From: Todiramphus chloris collaris
Lineage: Eukaryota > Chordata > Aves > Coraciiformes > Alcedinidae
DNA: 64,000 nt
NCBI GenBank assembly: GCA_025345505.1
Contig: JANVCC010010406.1
Span: 14,096,016-14,160,015 of the forward strand
Direction of reading: 5' to 3'
Shown: positions 1 to 48,409 of the stretch, piece after piece
Layout of the letters: each line of letters begins with the position of its first letter
Numbering within the stretch: the first letter of the stretch is position 1
Notes under the pieces: generated by a model
Database searches by the model: none
What the model was told of the DNA's origin: nothing
Seen by the model: the letters and a program-made list of their open reading frames with translations, nothing else
Program-made: the position numbers and the translations under genes

Positions 1-228
1 AAAAAAAAAAAGTTTCAGAATTATGCTTTCATCTCAGAACTGTAAGCAGAGTTACTGAGTTATTTTATGTGGCTTTTTCCTAGGTGAGATTAGATACAGT
101 GTCTGTAGGGTTTTTATCTGAAGTTTGCAAAAGGGACAATGGACATCTTCTTAATGGTGTAAGTGATTGTGTATTGTGAACAGTAAGACACAATTAGCAT
201 CAGTGCAAAACTGTGATGTCTTGCCTCT

Positions 229-575
229 TGTGCAGCTAACTGGTCAGCCAAAACTAATAACTGGGATGCTAACCTGTGATACCCATCAGACGTCTGCTTG
301 AAAAGGCCATTTCTTTTAGTATGTCCGTAACAGTTGTGCTGTTGCCTCTATTATAAAGATGCGCTTACATAATTGAAGAACTGACTGTTAGACTGATGGA
401 TTTATCATACGAAATGTAAAATAGTCATGTGATTATTTATCAGGCCTTACCAGGATTTTCGTTGTCTCCTGTATAAATATAAAATAGATGGCCCCATGAA
501 AGACATCTCAGAATTACTTGCATGCAGAGAAAAGCATCCTCAGTTATGAGTTTTGGCTGACCAGTTAGTTGCACA
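229..575. repeat. Inverted repeat, arms about 42 bp, spacer 262 bp
   Basis: Arm 1 (229-270) and arm 2 (533-575) are reverse complements with about three differences. The shared core is CTAACTGGTCAGCCAAAACT. The spacer has no coding sense. It could be a degraded DNA-transposon end pair, a fold-back element or a chance intronic hairpin; the family was not recognised. Confidence 0.75.
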
Positions 576-1372
576 TAACAGAGTCTTTTGCCAGTATGAG
601 ATCAAAGGTGAGGTTAGAAAATATAGTGTCCACCACACACAATTCTATTTAATCCACACTTAAGGATTTAGCAATTCATGGGGCTGAGGAAGAGCAGCAA
701 AGATCTACAGAATGCATACCTTTTTTTCTTCTGGTCCTTAGTAATGAAATTTTTGCTTATACATGCGTGCATGGTTTTCTCCATCTAAACTTACTGGTTT
801 ATTAGCTTATAAACTTTTAAAGCTTCAGCTGTTAAAATGAAGCACAGACCATCTAATGATGAAATAAAGTGCACAGTGTCACCATATTTTTGTTCCGTTT
901 TGTCCCAGCCTTGTCTTTATTACTTAGATCATAAGCTCATCCCAACAGTGTGGTTTTGGTTTTTGTCATGCCTATAGCCTAATGAAATGTTGAATCATTT
1001 GGCTTATAAAACTAAAGACAACATTTAAGTTTTGTAAAGAAATAGGCTCTTGATTCTAAATGAGATTAATTTTTGATGTCTAGAATACTAAACTGTTAGG
1101 GGATGAAAATATTAGAATTTTAACGGTTACTCTGGCCATTCAGTTTCTTGTATTGATATTACATTAAAAAACCTAAACCCATACATAACACCATGTTGTC
1201 ATCTGCTAGTATGGTTGCATACTTTCAGGAAATACAAGAAACTTCTTCCCAGATATAACAGTCTTGAAGAGACTGCTAGTCTTCCAGATACTCAGGGTGA
1301 TAAAGCTATAATTAAGTGTAAAAAAGACTTTGAAAAGTAAATTAGTAATAGTGAATTGGTGGCATTAAAGAT

Positions 1373-1707
1373 TGTCACGGTTTAGGGTCAGGGCAGCCCA
1401 CTAGACCTATAACAGATGAGATGGAATCCCTTGTTGGTCAGTTTAGGGTCGCCTGTCCTGTCCACTTCTCCCTGTTGGTGCAGCCTTTTAGTTTCTGCAC
1501 CCGCAGTGTGGTACACAAGATCCATGCTGGTCTGCACACCAATCCTCAGTAGTAACTCTAAACATAGAGCATTATCCCTGCTAGAAGCAGCCACTGCCTG
1601 TGAGAACAGGCTGCTAACTTCAGGCAGTGCAGGTAGTGAGAAGAACTGAGCTGAAAAGTAAAATCACTGAACAGGACTGATTCTGTTTTCACACAAACCA
1701 GGGCACA
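1373..1707 (-). mobile_element. Avian LTR-retroelement fossil, solo LTR, antisense
   Basis: A unit of about 335 bp that on the minus strand begins TGTGCCCTGG and ends CCGTGACA, as LTRs begin with TG and end with CA. Its minus-strand start and end both resemble the shorter unit at 48185-48409, so the two belong to one family. No internal viral region is present. It is old, and clear flanking target duplications were not found. Confidence 0.6.
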
Positions 1708-2925
1708 GGTGAGATTCCTTTAAAAGAGAAAAGGCAGTATTAAGGATTATGAAAGTTTCTTGGGTTTAAAATTCAAGTTACTTTGGATTTAGAGTTACAA
1801 TAAAAGGAGCAAAATGAAAGAGTTCAGAGCTGAATATGTTGGCTATGGATAGGGTAGGCAAAGCAGTCAGAAATTCTCAACGTTCTTGGGTTTCTTTGGA
1901 CAGAAATAATTGTTCAGTGCAACTCTATCGGTATTTCTAAAAAAATCATTTAACTTTCTGCAGTATATAAGAGTGTGATTCTGACTGTATTAACTGCTTG
2001 ATGCAACATTCTTAGAATTATAGGCAAGGATAAGATTTTGCTATTTATGTTTAATACAGATGTGGTAACTATTACTTTGTTTTACATAAAAAGTATGAGA
2101 GTCCCTGGTGTCTTAGAGGAACTTCCACAGGCCTGAGCAAGAGTATTGCTTCATATTTTTAGTATTTAGTGATTATAAATGTCAGCGTTTCTGCCTTGCT
2201 CTTTTTCCTTCTGGGTTCAAGTAAATTAGCTGTAAGAGAGCAACTGAAAATAAAGGAGTTTCCATGTCTGAATGCATACATGCTGTTAGGTATTTATTTC
2301 TCAAACTTAGCCCAGTAGTTTTCCATTGCATTTGCTGATCTATTAAGTTGTGAAATCCACTTTATTCACAGTTTGTCATTAACCTGCAGCAGTCAATCCA
2401 GAATCCAAAGTAAGGGAAAATATTTTTTTCGTTATTTTATATTTTGTTAAACAAGCTATGATTTTACTGCTGTCCAGTTGGTTAATGTACCATTTTCAGT
2501 GAAGCCCTTTAAATATCTCAATTCTGACAGAAATTACTTGCCCCTATGAGGGCTGCTGTCTATACTACTTGTCCTATTTAAAGATGGCTTGTTCAGAGCA
2601 AGATTCACATCATAACGTAGCGTTTAAATGTCCACTCAGTTTGCATTTACATCAAGTGGTAGAATATTTGTGTTCAGAGAAGTGGAGTGGTAATATCACA
2701 TGTCTAAACTTGCTGAGAGAATTTGCTGCTAGGTTTCTGTATCTTGACTGGCATCTTTGTAAGAACTACTTTCTGTGGCTCAGTGTTCTGAGACTGCTTA
2801 TGGTGCTCATGGTTATCGCTTGGAATACGGAAATGGGAAAGATGTTGTATTTGGTCAAGCAAAATAGTAACAATTTCAAATTATTTCCCCAGTAGTTTGT
2901 TTGGTGTGGTATGCATTGGTGTTGT

Positions 2926-3050
2926 GTTTTTTTTTTGTGTATGTGTTTTGTTTTGTTTTTGTTTATTTGTTTTATTTGGGGTTTTTTTGCTTGTTTTGTT
3001 GTGTGGGTTTTGTTCGTTTGTTTTGTTTGTTTCTTTTAATTGTTTGCTTA
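2926..3050. repeat. G/T-rich low-complexity tract
   Basis: About 125 bases almost wholly G and T, built from GTTTT and GTTT units. Two overlapping open frames here reflect the low complexity and are not genes. Confidence 0.9.
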
Positions 3051-4566
3051 GGGATTTTGTCCTGATGTTGATGCAGAGCTCATCTTTCTTAGTGGAAAGT
3101 CCAAAGGAATTCTTAATGTACAGCAACAACTGATAATGAAATAGAAGTGAGTTTTAAAGTAGTTAGGAGTTAGGTGTGCCTGTTCATAAAGCTAGCTTGC
3201 TACCATACTATTTTATAAATTGTGCTATTCCTCTATTTCAGTATCAGTCATGCAAAACACATTTGCTTTCAGCTGTCTCCTGTGAATGTTGTCATAACCT
3301 CACATTGGGAAAAAAGGGAATGTTTTGTGGTAGAAGAGCATTGTACAGAAGTGTAAAGATTTCAGAGTAGAAAGTGCTCTTGTGAAAAGATATCCAAGGT
3401 AGCTGGATTATGTGTAAGAAGGGAAGGAGATGAAGTATATTTAGCTGTGGGAACAAGAAGCTCTCTTTTCAGTAGCATTAACTAGAGCACTGAAGAATCT
3501 GTTTACTCATTGGTAATGATATTATGATATTCTTTTCAGGGTTATCTTTCCTTTTTTTTTTTTTTTTTCTTTTCACCATCTTTGTTAGCCTGTGAGCATC
3601 CTTCTTCACAGTTCTGTTCAAAAGTAAGGGGTAGGTTCTGTTTTACTTGACCTTGCCTTCCTCCTGAGAGGCAAAATGTACTGTATCAAAATGCCAGATA
3701 TTCCCTGCTGCAGATTGTAAAATGCCGGATGTACTTCTTACCTATTTTAGGAAGCTTTTGCTAGTTTTAAGTTGCAGTTTGAGTGAATACTTGCTTACTC
3801 TGTTCTTTCTTCCTCACTATTCTGTTCTTCCCTCTTTAAGAACTAGAGGTATTTACTTTTGTTCTATAGACAACTTTTTTTTTTTTTTAACAACTATATG
3901 TTAGATCACTTGCTATGTTTCTGGAATCACTATTAATATTTCAGCAAGCAGATTTTAGGCATTATAAAGGAGGATCAATTTCTTGGCTTACTTGAGCCAG
4001 TGTATGTATTTCATTAGTTGTCCTTACCTAGATTTCATCATAATTTTAGTAGCTGCACGCAGAATTGTGAAGAGGGGAACAAATGTGGAGTTTTTATGAA
4101 GTTGATGTGGAGACTTGGTTTATCCAGCAGAAACAAATATAAAAATTTAGGGAAAATTCTATGTAATAGAATCTAAACCCCTACTGTTTCTATAGAGTGT
4201 ATGAGTTAAATATCTACAACTAACCAGAGAAAAGTATTGCACTAACTAGGCCCTTAATTTTTGTTAAAGCATGTGTTTAAAGGCTTCTCTGCTTGGGGCA
4301 AGTAATTGCAGTTAGGCTGATATACTCCTGTTTATACAACATACTGCTATGTCATTGTACATCTTTGCTCACTTCAGATGTAATAAATGACATCAGATGT
4401 AAAATTATTGTTTCTCTGTCTCTTGCATGAGCAGAGCAGATTACTAAGCTGCTATTCTAGCTTTGTTAACCTTGTAGATGTTCACACTTCTGTGGGAAGC
4501 TGGCAAACAGGGGGATAAAATTGGTATGTTAGGGTTTTCCTCACATATGAAAGAATGCTTTTGAGT

Positions 4567-5500
4567 TAGAATTATTTTGGTTGGAAGAGACTTCTGAGAC
4601 CATGAAGTCCAACCATTAACCTAACTACATGTCCCTCATGCCACTGGCCTCGGCCCATCAATCCAGCCTGTCCAGATCCCTCTCTAGACGCTCCCTACCC
4701 TCAAGCAGACCAATGCACCTTGCCCACCTTGATGTCATCTGCAGATATGCTGAGTGTGCCCTTGATCCCCTTCTCCAGATCAAGACACTAAACAGAACTG
4801 GCCCCAGTACTGAGTCCTGAGGAACACCACTTGTGACTGGCTGCCAGCTGGATTTAACTCCACTCACCACCACTCTCTGGGCTTTGCCATCCAGCCGGTT
4901 TTTTACCCAGTGAAGCATTTACCCATTGAAGCCATGAGCATCTGGCTTTTCCAGGAGAATGCTGTGGGAAATAGTGACAAAGGCTTAACTAAGGTCCAAA
5001 TGAACAACATTCACGGCCTTTCCTGCATCTGTTAAGTGGGTCACCTTGTTATAGAAGGAGATCAGGTTAGTCAGTCAGGACCTGCCTTTCATAAACCCCT
5101 GCTGGCTAAGCCTGATCACCTTGTGTGCTGTATAGCTGCATGTTGTAACTCAAGACAATCTGCTCCATAACTTTTGTCAGCACCACCATCAGATTGACAT
5201 GCCTATAGTTACTCAGACCCTCCTTCCAGCCCTTCTTGTAGATGGGTGTCACATGTGCTAACCTCCAGACAACTGGGGCCTCCCTGTTTATCCAGGACTG
5301 CTGATAAGTGATGGAACATGGCTTGGTGAGCTCCCTGAATGCCCTTGGGTGGATCCTATCTGGCCCCATAGACTTTTGTACATCTAAGTGCTGTAGCAGG
5401 CCACTGACCAATTCCCTTGGGCTACGGGAGCTTCATTCTGCTCCCATCTCTGGCTTGCAACTCATCAGAACAACTCAAGAGACCAACTGGTCCTACTATT
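4567..5500 (-). mobile_element. CR1 LINE fragment, internally deleted
   Basis: Reads as CR1 on the minus strand. The reverse-transcriptase part begins with KSMGPDRIHPRAFRELTKP (around 5.3 kb), then VTPIYKKG, then SSWQPVTSGVPQDSVLGPVL, ending at RDLDRLD. After that it jumps to the CR1 3' end near 4620. The rest of ORF2 and most of the 3' UTR are missing, about 1 kb against the usual element, and the frame is broken in several places. Confidence 0.9.
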
Positions 5501-7749
5501 GAAGGCTGAGTTGTGGATTATGTGGAAATAAGTTGCATCAGAGAAATATTTATGATTTAACAGTGAATTAGAAGTTGGTCTGCATTCTAATAAGAAAGGA
5601 AGCTATTTAAACTGCAAAAAGATAGAAAGGATTCCTTGCACTCTTAATGTTAACTCTTTCAGTTCACTCTGTAAGGCATAAAATGAAATTGGTCTGGAAA
5701 TGAATCTGTGTTAAGTTTTATAGCTGCTGTGTATTTAGAATGTTCTTCCAGGTTCTAAAGTGTAATAGCAGTTTCCTCATGAATAAATGTCACAAGAACA
5801 TTACAGTACAAATACTGTCGGTATGTTCTGCAGAAGTAGCAATATAGAAATACAGAAAGAAAACTGTTGTGCACTAATGCGCTACTAAAACTTTTTTTTT
5901 TTTTGCCTGCTGCTAAAATGCGTGAAGAACAGAAGTGCTTTATGATCAGTCTCCAAATCTGCACTAATGATGCAGATTACTGAGACTGGACTGTCACAAG
6001 GCACTTCTCTGTATATTTAAGGCAGTTAAGGTGGGTCTCAACCAAGCAGTGAAAGGTTATGTAGTTCATGAGAACAATCAATAAGAATATGTTAAAAATG
6101 ATTAGTTATCTGTTTAATGTTAGATAATTTAATTTGCAAATATCTGCAGGAGAAGCCATGTGAATTGAAAAAGCTGGTGTTTAGGGTTAAGATTAGTTTG
6201 CTTGTTGTACTTTATAGTATAAATATTTAACTTTATTTTTTGATAATTCAGTTCTGTGTGGGTGTGAAATTTTAGCAGTACTGTTCACAGAATGCAAAAT
6301 CATACTATGAATTTCCAAGGCTAAGACTGCCCATGTGACATTAATTCAGCTCCTTATTTATACTTATGATGAAAATATTACATTACTTTGTTTCATATAA
6401 TATTTCCTTTTAAATTAGCTTTTTTTTTGTTTCTCTGCTTTTTCTTAAGGCAAGCTGAAGCAACTGAGTTGAAATAAGATACCCACTGAATTCTGGGGTA
6501 GCAGACACCCACATGATTTTGGGGTAGAATTAATTTTTTAATTTTTTTTTTGTACTAGCTTCCACAGTTTGGGCAACTAAACTAACTAAGAACTATAGTA
6601 AGTTGCAGTCACCTATGGTCCTAGTGGTTGATGATGAGCTTTGCCAAGTGGTTTCATGATTACTTTCATCAAAAAGAGTGATTACTGTTTAGCCTTTACG
6701 CCTGTCCAGGGGCCGGAGAAGTGTACTCTCTTCGGTACAGTTTGCTGCTAGAATGCTGAATTAAAATTGGTTTTGGTAAGGTTAGGGAGAGCATCAGTTA
6801 CGAAGATGAAGGGAAACTTCTTTTACAAAAAGAAAAGTGTGTCTTGTTTAATTTAACTGAGGGCTGAGGAAGTCCAGTTGTCATCTAACAAATACATATG
6901 CATATATTTCTCTGTCCTCACCTCCCAGTGGTGGAGGGTAGCAGGAGGGGGAATACCTATATAAGCTGAAAGCTATTATTGTTTCAAGAGCAAGAGTGTG
7001 CAAACAGTTCTGAAATGTATTTAAGGAGGAAGAATGCTTCTAGGTACTGGAACAAAGAAGGGTAACTTTCCATTAGTCTTTTGTGTCACAACTCTCAAGT
7101 GCTTTCCTGAAAGGGAATGAACACTTAGCGCCTGTGGTAGCTTTGTCTGGGCTTCATGACCCTAGACCTCTTCTCTGTTCCCAGAAGGAAAGGTCCTAAT
7201 TGGTGCATTTCACCATATGCAAAACCTTTTCAGCAAACTGTAAAAGTGTTTTTTCTGTGCAATTTCTGGTAACCTGTTCTTGAAGAGACATAAAGCAGAT
7301 TTCCTGCCTGATTATCTTCTTTAATACAATGGCCTATACATTTACAAGAAACTAAGCAAATGAATTGTACCAAACACTCTATAGAGTATTTAATCCTAGT
7401 TAATTGAACAGTCCTTTTCATTGTAGGAGCCTGTTTGAGATGATTCTGTTCATCTTAAACACTGCTTCTGTAGTGACTACTTTCTGGGCAAATAAAGTAT
7501 TTTATTTACATGTCCTGGGTATGAAGGAGTAAGGTTAGGAAAGACAGTGTGACAGGAGATCTGCATAAACTTTCTTCAAAAGCAACATTTTGTCATTGTT
7601 CAATATGCATTAATTTTTTAACCTCCTTTTTCAAGGGAAACGTGCTGTTCCTGTTAAGGAAACATAGTTCTTTACAGTTATATCGCAGCATAACAAACAT
7701 CCCATGCTTTCTAGATAAGAGATGTAATTATTTTCTTCTTTTCTTTTAG

Positions 7750-44606
<36,857 letters not shown>

Positions 44607-46503
44607 ATGGAAGGTGAACAACTTCCCAAGCATCAGGTGTGAAAGGAAGCAAACCAGCTCTTAGACATGCTTCCATATTTTGGATTTGAGTGAATTTTTT
44701 TTTTCCTTTTTTTTTTTTTTTTTAATGTAATATTCTAATGTTTGAAATCTTTGGTGGGGATAACTAAGCAGCAGTTTCATCTAATAATTTCAAAAGGAGG
44801 CAAGATTATTTTATTTTTTCTTTTTCTGAATGCAATCTTCAGACTGCAGCTTTAAGTTTTGATACTTAGTAATGTTGAGAGACAGTGAATACATACGGAG
44901 ACAGGTTCAGCTAATGTTCATCAGTACCTTTGTACCACCAACACATGTTCTGAAGAAACTACTTATCTCTTGCTTGAGTTTAAAAGGCAAAAAGGGGATT
45001 AAATTTAAAAACATGTTATGCTTTGCAGCTTGCCTGCCTAAGAAATGTCTGATCAGTGCAGATCGGATTGGTTTGATATTGATATTTTGTATTAAAGGAC
45101 TGTACAATATAATGTATGTTTTTGTGAATACTCTTGTACAAATACTCAAGGCTGTACCGTATTTGGAGGTACCTATATGTATTGTGCATGTTTCTAGATG
45201 ACTAGTAAAGTTAAAGCAGAGTTGCACTTCCTTCTGGCTGAGGCATACTTTACTGACCTAACATTGACACAAGGTGGCTTACTTGTTTTTTTTACTGCCA
45301 CTGACAGATCTTGTAGTTGGGTTTAAGGGATTGCTGAAGGTTATTTATTTCATTGTAAATTCTTTTCTGAAAAATGGATTTTTAAAATGTAAATAATCAT
45401 AATATACTCTTGCTATGGAAAATTAGTTTAACAGCTCATACTTAAACATTTTTCAAACATTTTATAATATGCATACTTGTAACTAAGACATATTTAACTT
45501 TCATACAATGTTATGGAAAGCTGGCTGCAGAAGTCTGTTGCTTTGAGGTACTATTTTTTCTAGCTGCTGTCCCTATGTAATAACTACCTGTAACAGTATT
45601 AATTTAGATATTAGCTTGTTTGTACTGTGCAATCTGAACAAAAATGCAACATTACTCATTTTATACAAAATAAACTAGTTTATTTTTTATAACATCACTT
45701 GATTACTGACATGGACCAAACTAGTCATCGTAGGGTAGTTAAAACATCTGTTGCTTTTCTAGTGTAGTTACTAAATGTACATCCATTTAAACTCTGAAAA
45801 TTGAGGATATTCACAATTAAGTTGAAATAAATTGTGGTTTTATCATCCTTATTTCCTTTCTAGATAAGATCAAGTGCTTTAAAATGTAAAAATATTAAAC
45901 TGTTGCTTTAGAATGGCTTTACTAAGCCAATACAACCAGTACAAGTGCAATAATGGCGAGTATTACTTGGAAAGCTGAAAATTTCAGTGAGTTGAAACTA
46001 ATATTGAAGTTATAGGAAAGAAATCTGGTTCAAGAGTCCCAGCATTAAGCTTAGTCTGCATTGTAGCTACTGGTTATAGATAATGTCTATCATACCTTTA
46101 AGCCTGTTGTGATCTCACATCAAAATCTATTATTGTTATAAAGGGGATACTTAAAGTTTTTTAATTATTAAAAAACTGCTTAATCTATGTTAAAAGAAAT
46201 AAAAACTGTGCTTCAAGTTAATATTTTTTTTGTGGTTCTGTGGTAATGATGTAAGCCAAGCCCCTCCTGATCAGCTTTCTGCTGTTCAGGTGTTGGATCT
46301 GACCAAGTAAAAATATACGTTAACTGATATACTAACATTCTTAATATTAGTATCTTATTACTGTGCTACTGTTGTTTAGCAGTTAAATATTTTTAGTTGT
46401 GAAATTTTAGAAGTTTGTACTTCTTTAGTAGTAATTATTTCTATGCAAATCTTATGTGCTAATTTTGTATTTCTATTTCACTGCTGTTATACCTGTAATT
46501 AAA
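44607..46503 (+). other. RIC1: RIC1 3' UTR with several poly(A) signals
   Basis: AT-rich sequence after the stop, with no further coding. Poly(A) hexamers: AATAAA at 45669-45674, 45826-45831 and 46198-46203; ATTAAA at 46498-46503. Several mRNA ends are possible, with UTRs of roughly 1.1 to 1.9 kb. T-rich tracts at 44697-44725 and TGTA motifs are present. Confidence 0.7.
46305..46396. repeat. Copy A of a 92-bp direct repeat
   Basis: A segment in or just past the RIC1 3' UTR. It matches 47071-47163 at about 80 percent (estimated by eye). Shared strings include TTAACTGATA, CTACTGTTG and TTAGCAGTTAAAT. Confidence 0.85.
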
Positions 46504-46773
46504 AGACAAATGTATTCAACTTTACTTGAAGTTACTCCTCTGGAATACAACTATTTCTGACTTCAAGCCATTGACAGTAGATTACCAGAATTCAAGCAGG
46601 CTGTCTCAGAAAAACTAAGCTCTCAAAGAAACTACCTGATACCAAGTTGTTTTCATTTGACACACCATACCCCCAGGGCTTGTTTTACAGGATGAAAGTA
46701 TCAAGCTTCTAGGTTAAAAAACATCTATAAATGCATCTTCTAAGTTAGATCCCTGTATTGTTTCGAACAGAGG

Positions 46774-47832
46774 TGTGCTGGGTTTAGGTGGCAGGGGTGT
46801 GGTAGCAAGGGGGGCTGCAGGGGTGGCCTTGGTGCGCAGAGCCTGGGAGCTGCCCGTGTCAGAGACAACAGTCCCAACAGAGCCACCCTGGGACACAGCC
46901 AAGCTCCTGCCTCCTCTCTGTAATATTAATTTAACAAAGGGTAAAAGAAATGCTGTGCAGCAGCTGTGAGAGAGAGGAGTGAGGGGAAAAAAGGTGTAAC
47001 AGTCCTGCAGATGACCAGGAGGAGTTGCTCCAGGCACTGAAGAAATCCTCTACAGCCTGTGGGTCTCCACAAGTAAACAGGTACATTAACTGATACACTA
47101 ACATCATTAGCTATTAGTAACTTACTGCTATGCTACTGTTGCTTAGCAGTTAAATCTTTTTAGACCATGGTGAAGCAGGCTGTCCCCCTGCATCCTGTTG
47201 TGGAACATGTCAGAGCAGATAGATGGCCATGCTGCAGCCTCTGGAGGACCCCACACAAGAACAGGTGGATGGGCCCTGAAGAAAGCTGCAGCACATGAAG
47301 ACCCTGTGCAGGAGCAGATTTTTTCCACAGGAACTGCAGCCCAAGGGGGACGAGTGCTGGAACTGCCCGTTCCTGAAGGACTACCCTTCAAGAAGAGGAT
47401 CCACATTGGGGCAGTTAATGAAAGACACTATCCCGCTGGAAACATTCCATGCTGGAGCAGGAGGAGAAAGGAGCAGCACAGAGGAATTGTTACAGACTTG
47501 CTGTGACCTGGACCCCTGACTGACCATCACTGATCCCTCTCCATCACTGAGGAAGAGAAGATAGAAGAGTCCGGGAAGAAAGGGGAGATTGGGGGAAGGT
47601 GTTTTTCTCTTTGTTCGTTGCTATCGTACTTCATTTTTAAGTGGCAATAAATCAAATTAGTTTTCCCTAAGGCCAGTTTGTTTTGCCTGGTGTGGTAACC
47701 TGCGAGGAATATCCCTGTCTCAACCATGAGGCTTTTTTCATCTTATTTAGTTTCTCTTCCTGGCCTGGTTGAGGAGAGGGCATGAGAAAGCAGTTTGGTG
47801 GGCACCAGCCAGCCACAGGTAACCCACCCCAA
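46774..47832 (+). mobile_element. Solo LTR of an avian ERVL-type element (fossil), with a host-DNA insert
   Basis: The order of blocks matches the long LTR common in bird genomes. It opens with a GGGTTTAGG...GGGGCTGCAGGGGTGG block, followed by repeated GGAGCAGG / CTGCAG units. The 3' part contains GGCAATAAATCAAATTAG, a run beginning GTTTTGCCTGGTGTGGTAA, and TTTGGTGGGCACC...CCAGCC...AACCCACCCC. No gag, pol or env remnants adjoin it, so it is a solo LTR. It is interrupted at 47071-47163 by a copy of RIC1 3'-flanking DNA. The exact ends and any target duplication are unclear. It looks old. Confidence 0.8.
47071..47163. repeat. Copy B of the 92-bp direct repeat, inside the solo LTR
   Basis: It sits between LTR blocks that would normally be nearly adjacent (...GCCTGTGGGTCTCCAC before it, ACCATGGTGAAGCAGG after it). 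It matches 46305-46396 in the same orientation, 766 bp downstream. Confidence 0.85.
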
Positions 47833-47890
47833 AAAAACCCTACAAATATATTACTTCAATGTACATAGGAAAAATGGGCTATTTAACAAT

Positions 47891-47909
47891 GGGGGGGGGG
47901 GGGGGGGGG
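47891..47909. repeat. Poly-G run next to an assembly gap
   Basis: 19 G followed by GCGC-type bases and a C run. With the 13 G at 48047-48059 it brackets the 100-N gap, suggesting sequencing or assembly failure over G-rich DNA. Confidence 0.9.
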
Positions 47910-47946
47910 CGCGCACCCCCCCTAACCCATATCCCCTACCACATAA

Positions 47947-48046
47947 NNNNNNNNNNNNNNNNNNNNNNNNNNNNNNNNNNNNNNNNNNNNNNNNNNNNNN
48001 NNNNNNNNNNNNNNNNNNNNNNNNNNNNNNNNNNNNNNNNNNNNNN
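47947..48046. other. Assembly gap, 100 N
   Basis: Exactly 100 N, the common placeholder size, so the true length is unknown. Confidence 1.
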
Positions 48047-48184
48047 GGGGGGGGGGGGGCTGCCTCTCCTCTCACTTCATTTATCCAACTCACATAAAAC
48101 TGTCTACCCTGCCTGGCCTACTTAAGCGTTTAGCATTTAATGGTATAGAAAGATGTAGTTTCCTCCTTCATCAGCATTTGTGTA

Positions 48185-48409
48185 TGTCCTGGCTTGAGTG
48201 AGAACAGAACTAATTCTGTTGAGTGATTTTTATGTTTCAGCTCAGTTCTTCTCACTTCTCACATTCCTTTTTTTTATGATCATCTTCATTAAAGCTGGTT
48301 TAGTTTTCTGTTGTCTCCCTTGTTCCTCCCCTTCACCTTTGCTAGGTGAGAGGAGTCAACAGCATAGATTATAGGTTTAGTTGGATGGTCCTGAGCCTAA
48401 ACCTTGACA
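48185..48409 (+). mobile_element. Short avian LTR fossil, same family as 1373-1707
   Basis: It begins TGTCCTGGCTTGAG and ends CCTAAACCTTGACA. Its first 75 bases match the minus-strand start of the 1.4-kb unit (the AGCTCAGTTCTTCTCAC block) and its last 45 match that unit's end (the TTATAGGT-TAG...CCTAAACC-TGACA block). The middle is shorter. It is a solo LTR and old. Confidence 0.6.

Larger units (their letters stand above)
1..7749 (+). other. RIC1: RIC1 intron 1 (part)
   Basis: No exon resembling the RIC1 N-terminus (MYFLSGWPKRLL type) is visible, so this is taken as intron 1 and the promoter lies off the left edge. It contains the 42-bp inverted repeat at 229/575, an antisense LTR at 1373-1707, a G/T-rich tract near 2.95 kb and a CR1 fragment at 4567-5500. 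Otherwise I see plain AT-rich sequence. Confidence 0.8.

Noticed and set aside
2569-2895. 108-codon open frame in RIC1 intron 1
   Set aside because: No family resemblance, no splice context and AT-rich composition like its surroundings; taken as chance.
2897-3133. Hydrophobic Phe/Val/Leu-rich open frame
   Set aside because: A translation of the G/T-rich tract, not a membrane protein.
46714-47506. Open frames of about 100 codons on both strands
   Set aside because: They fall in the solo LTR, which is GC-richer and has few stops by chance; no protein family is recognised.
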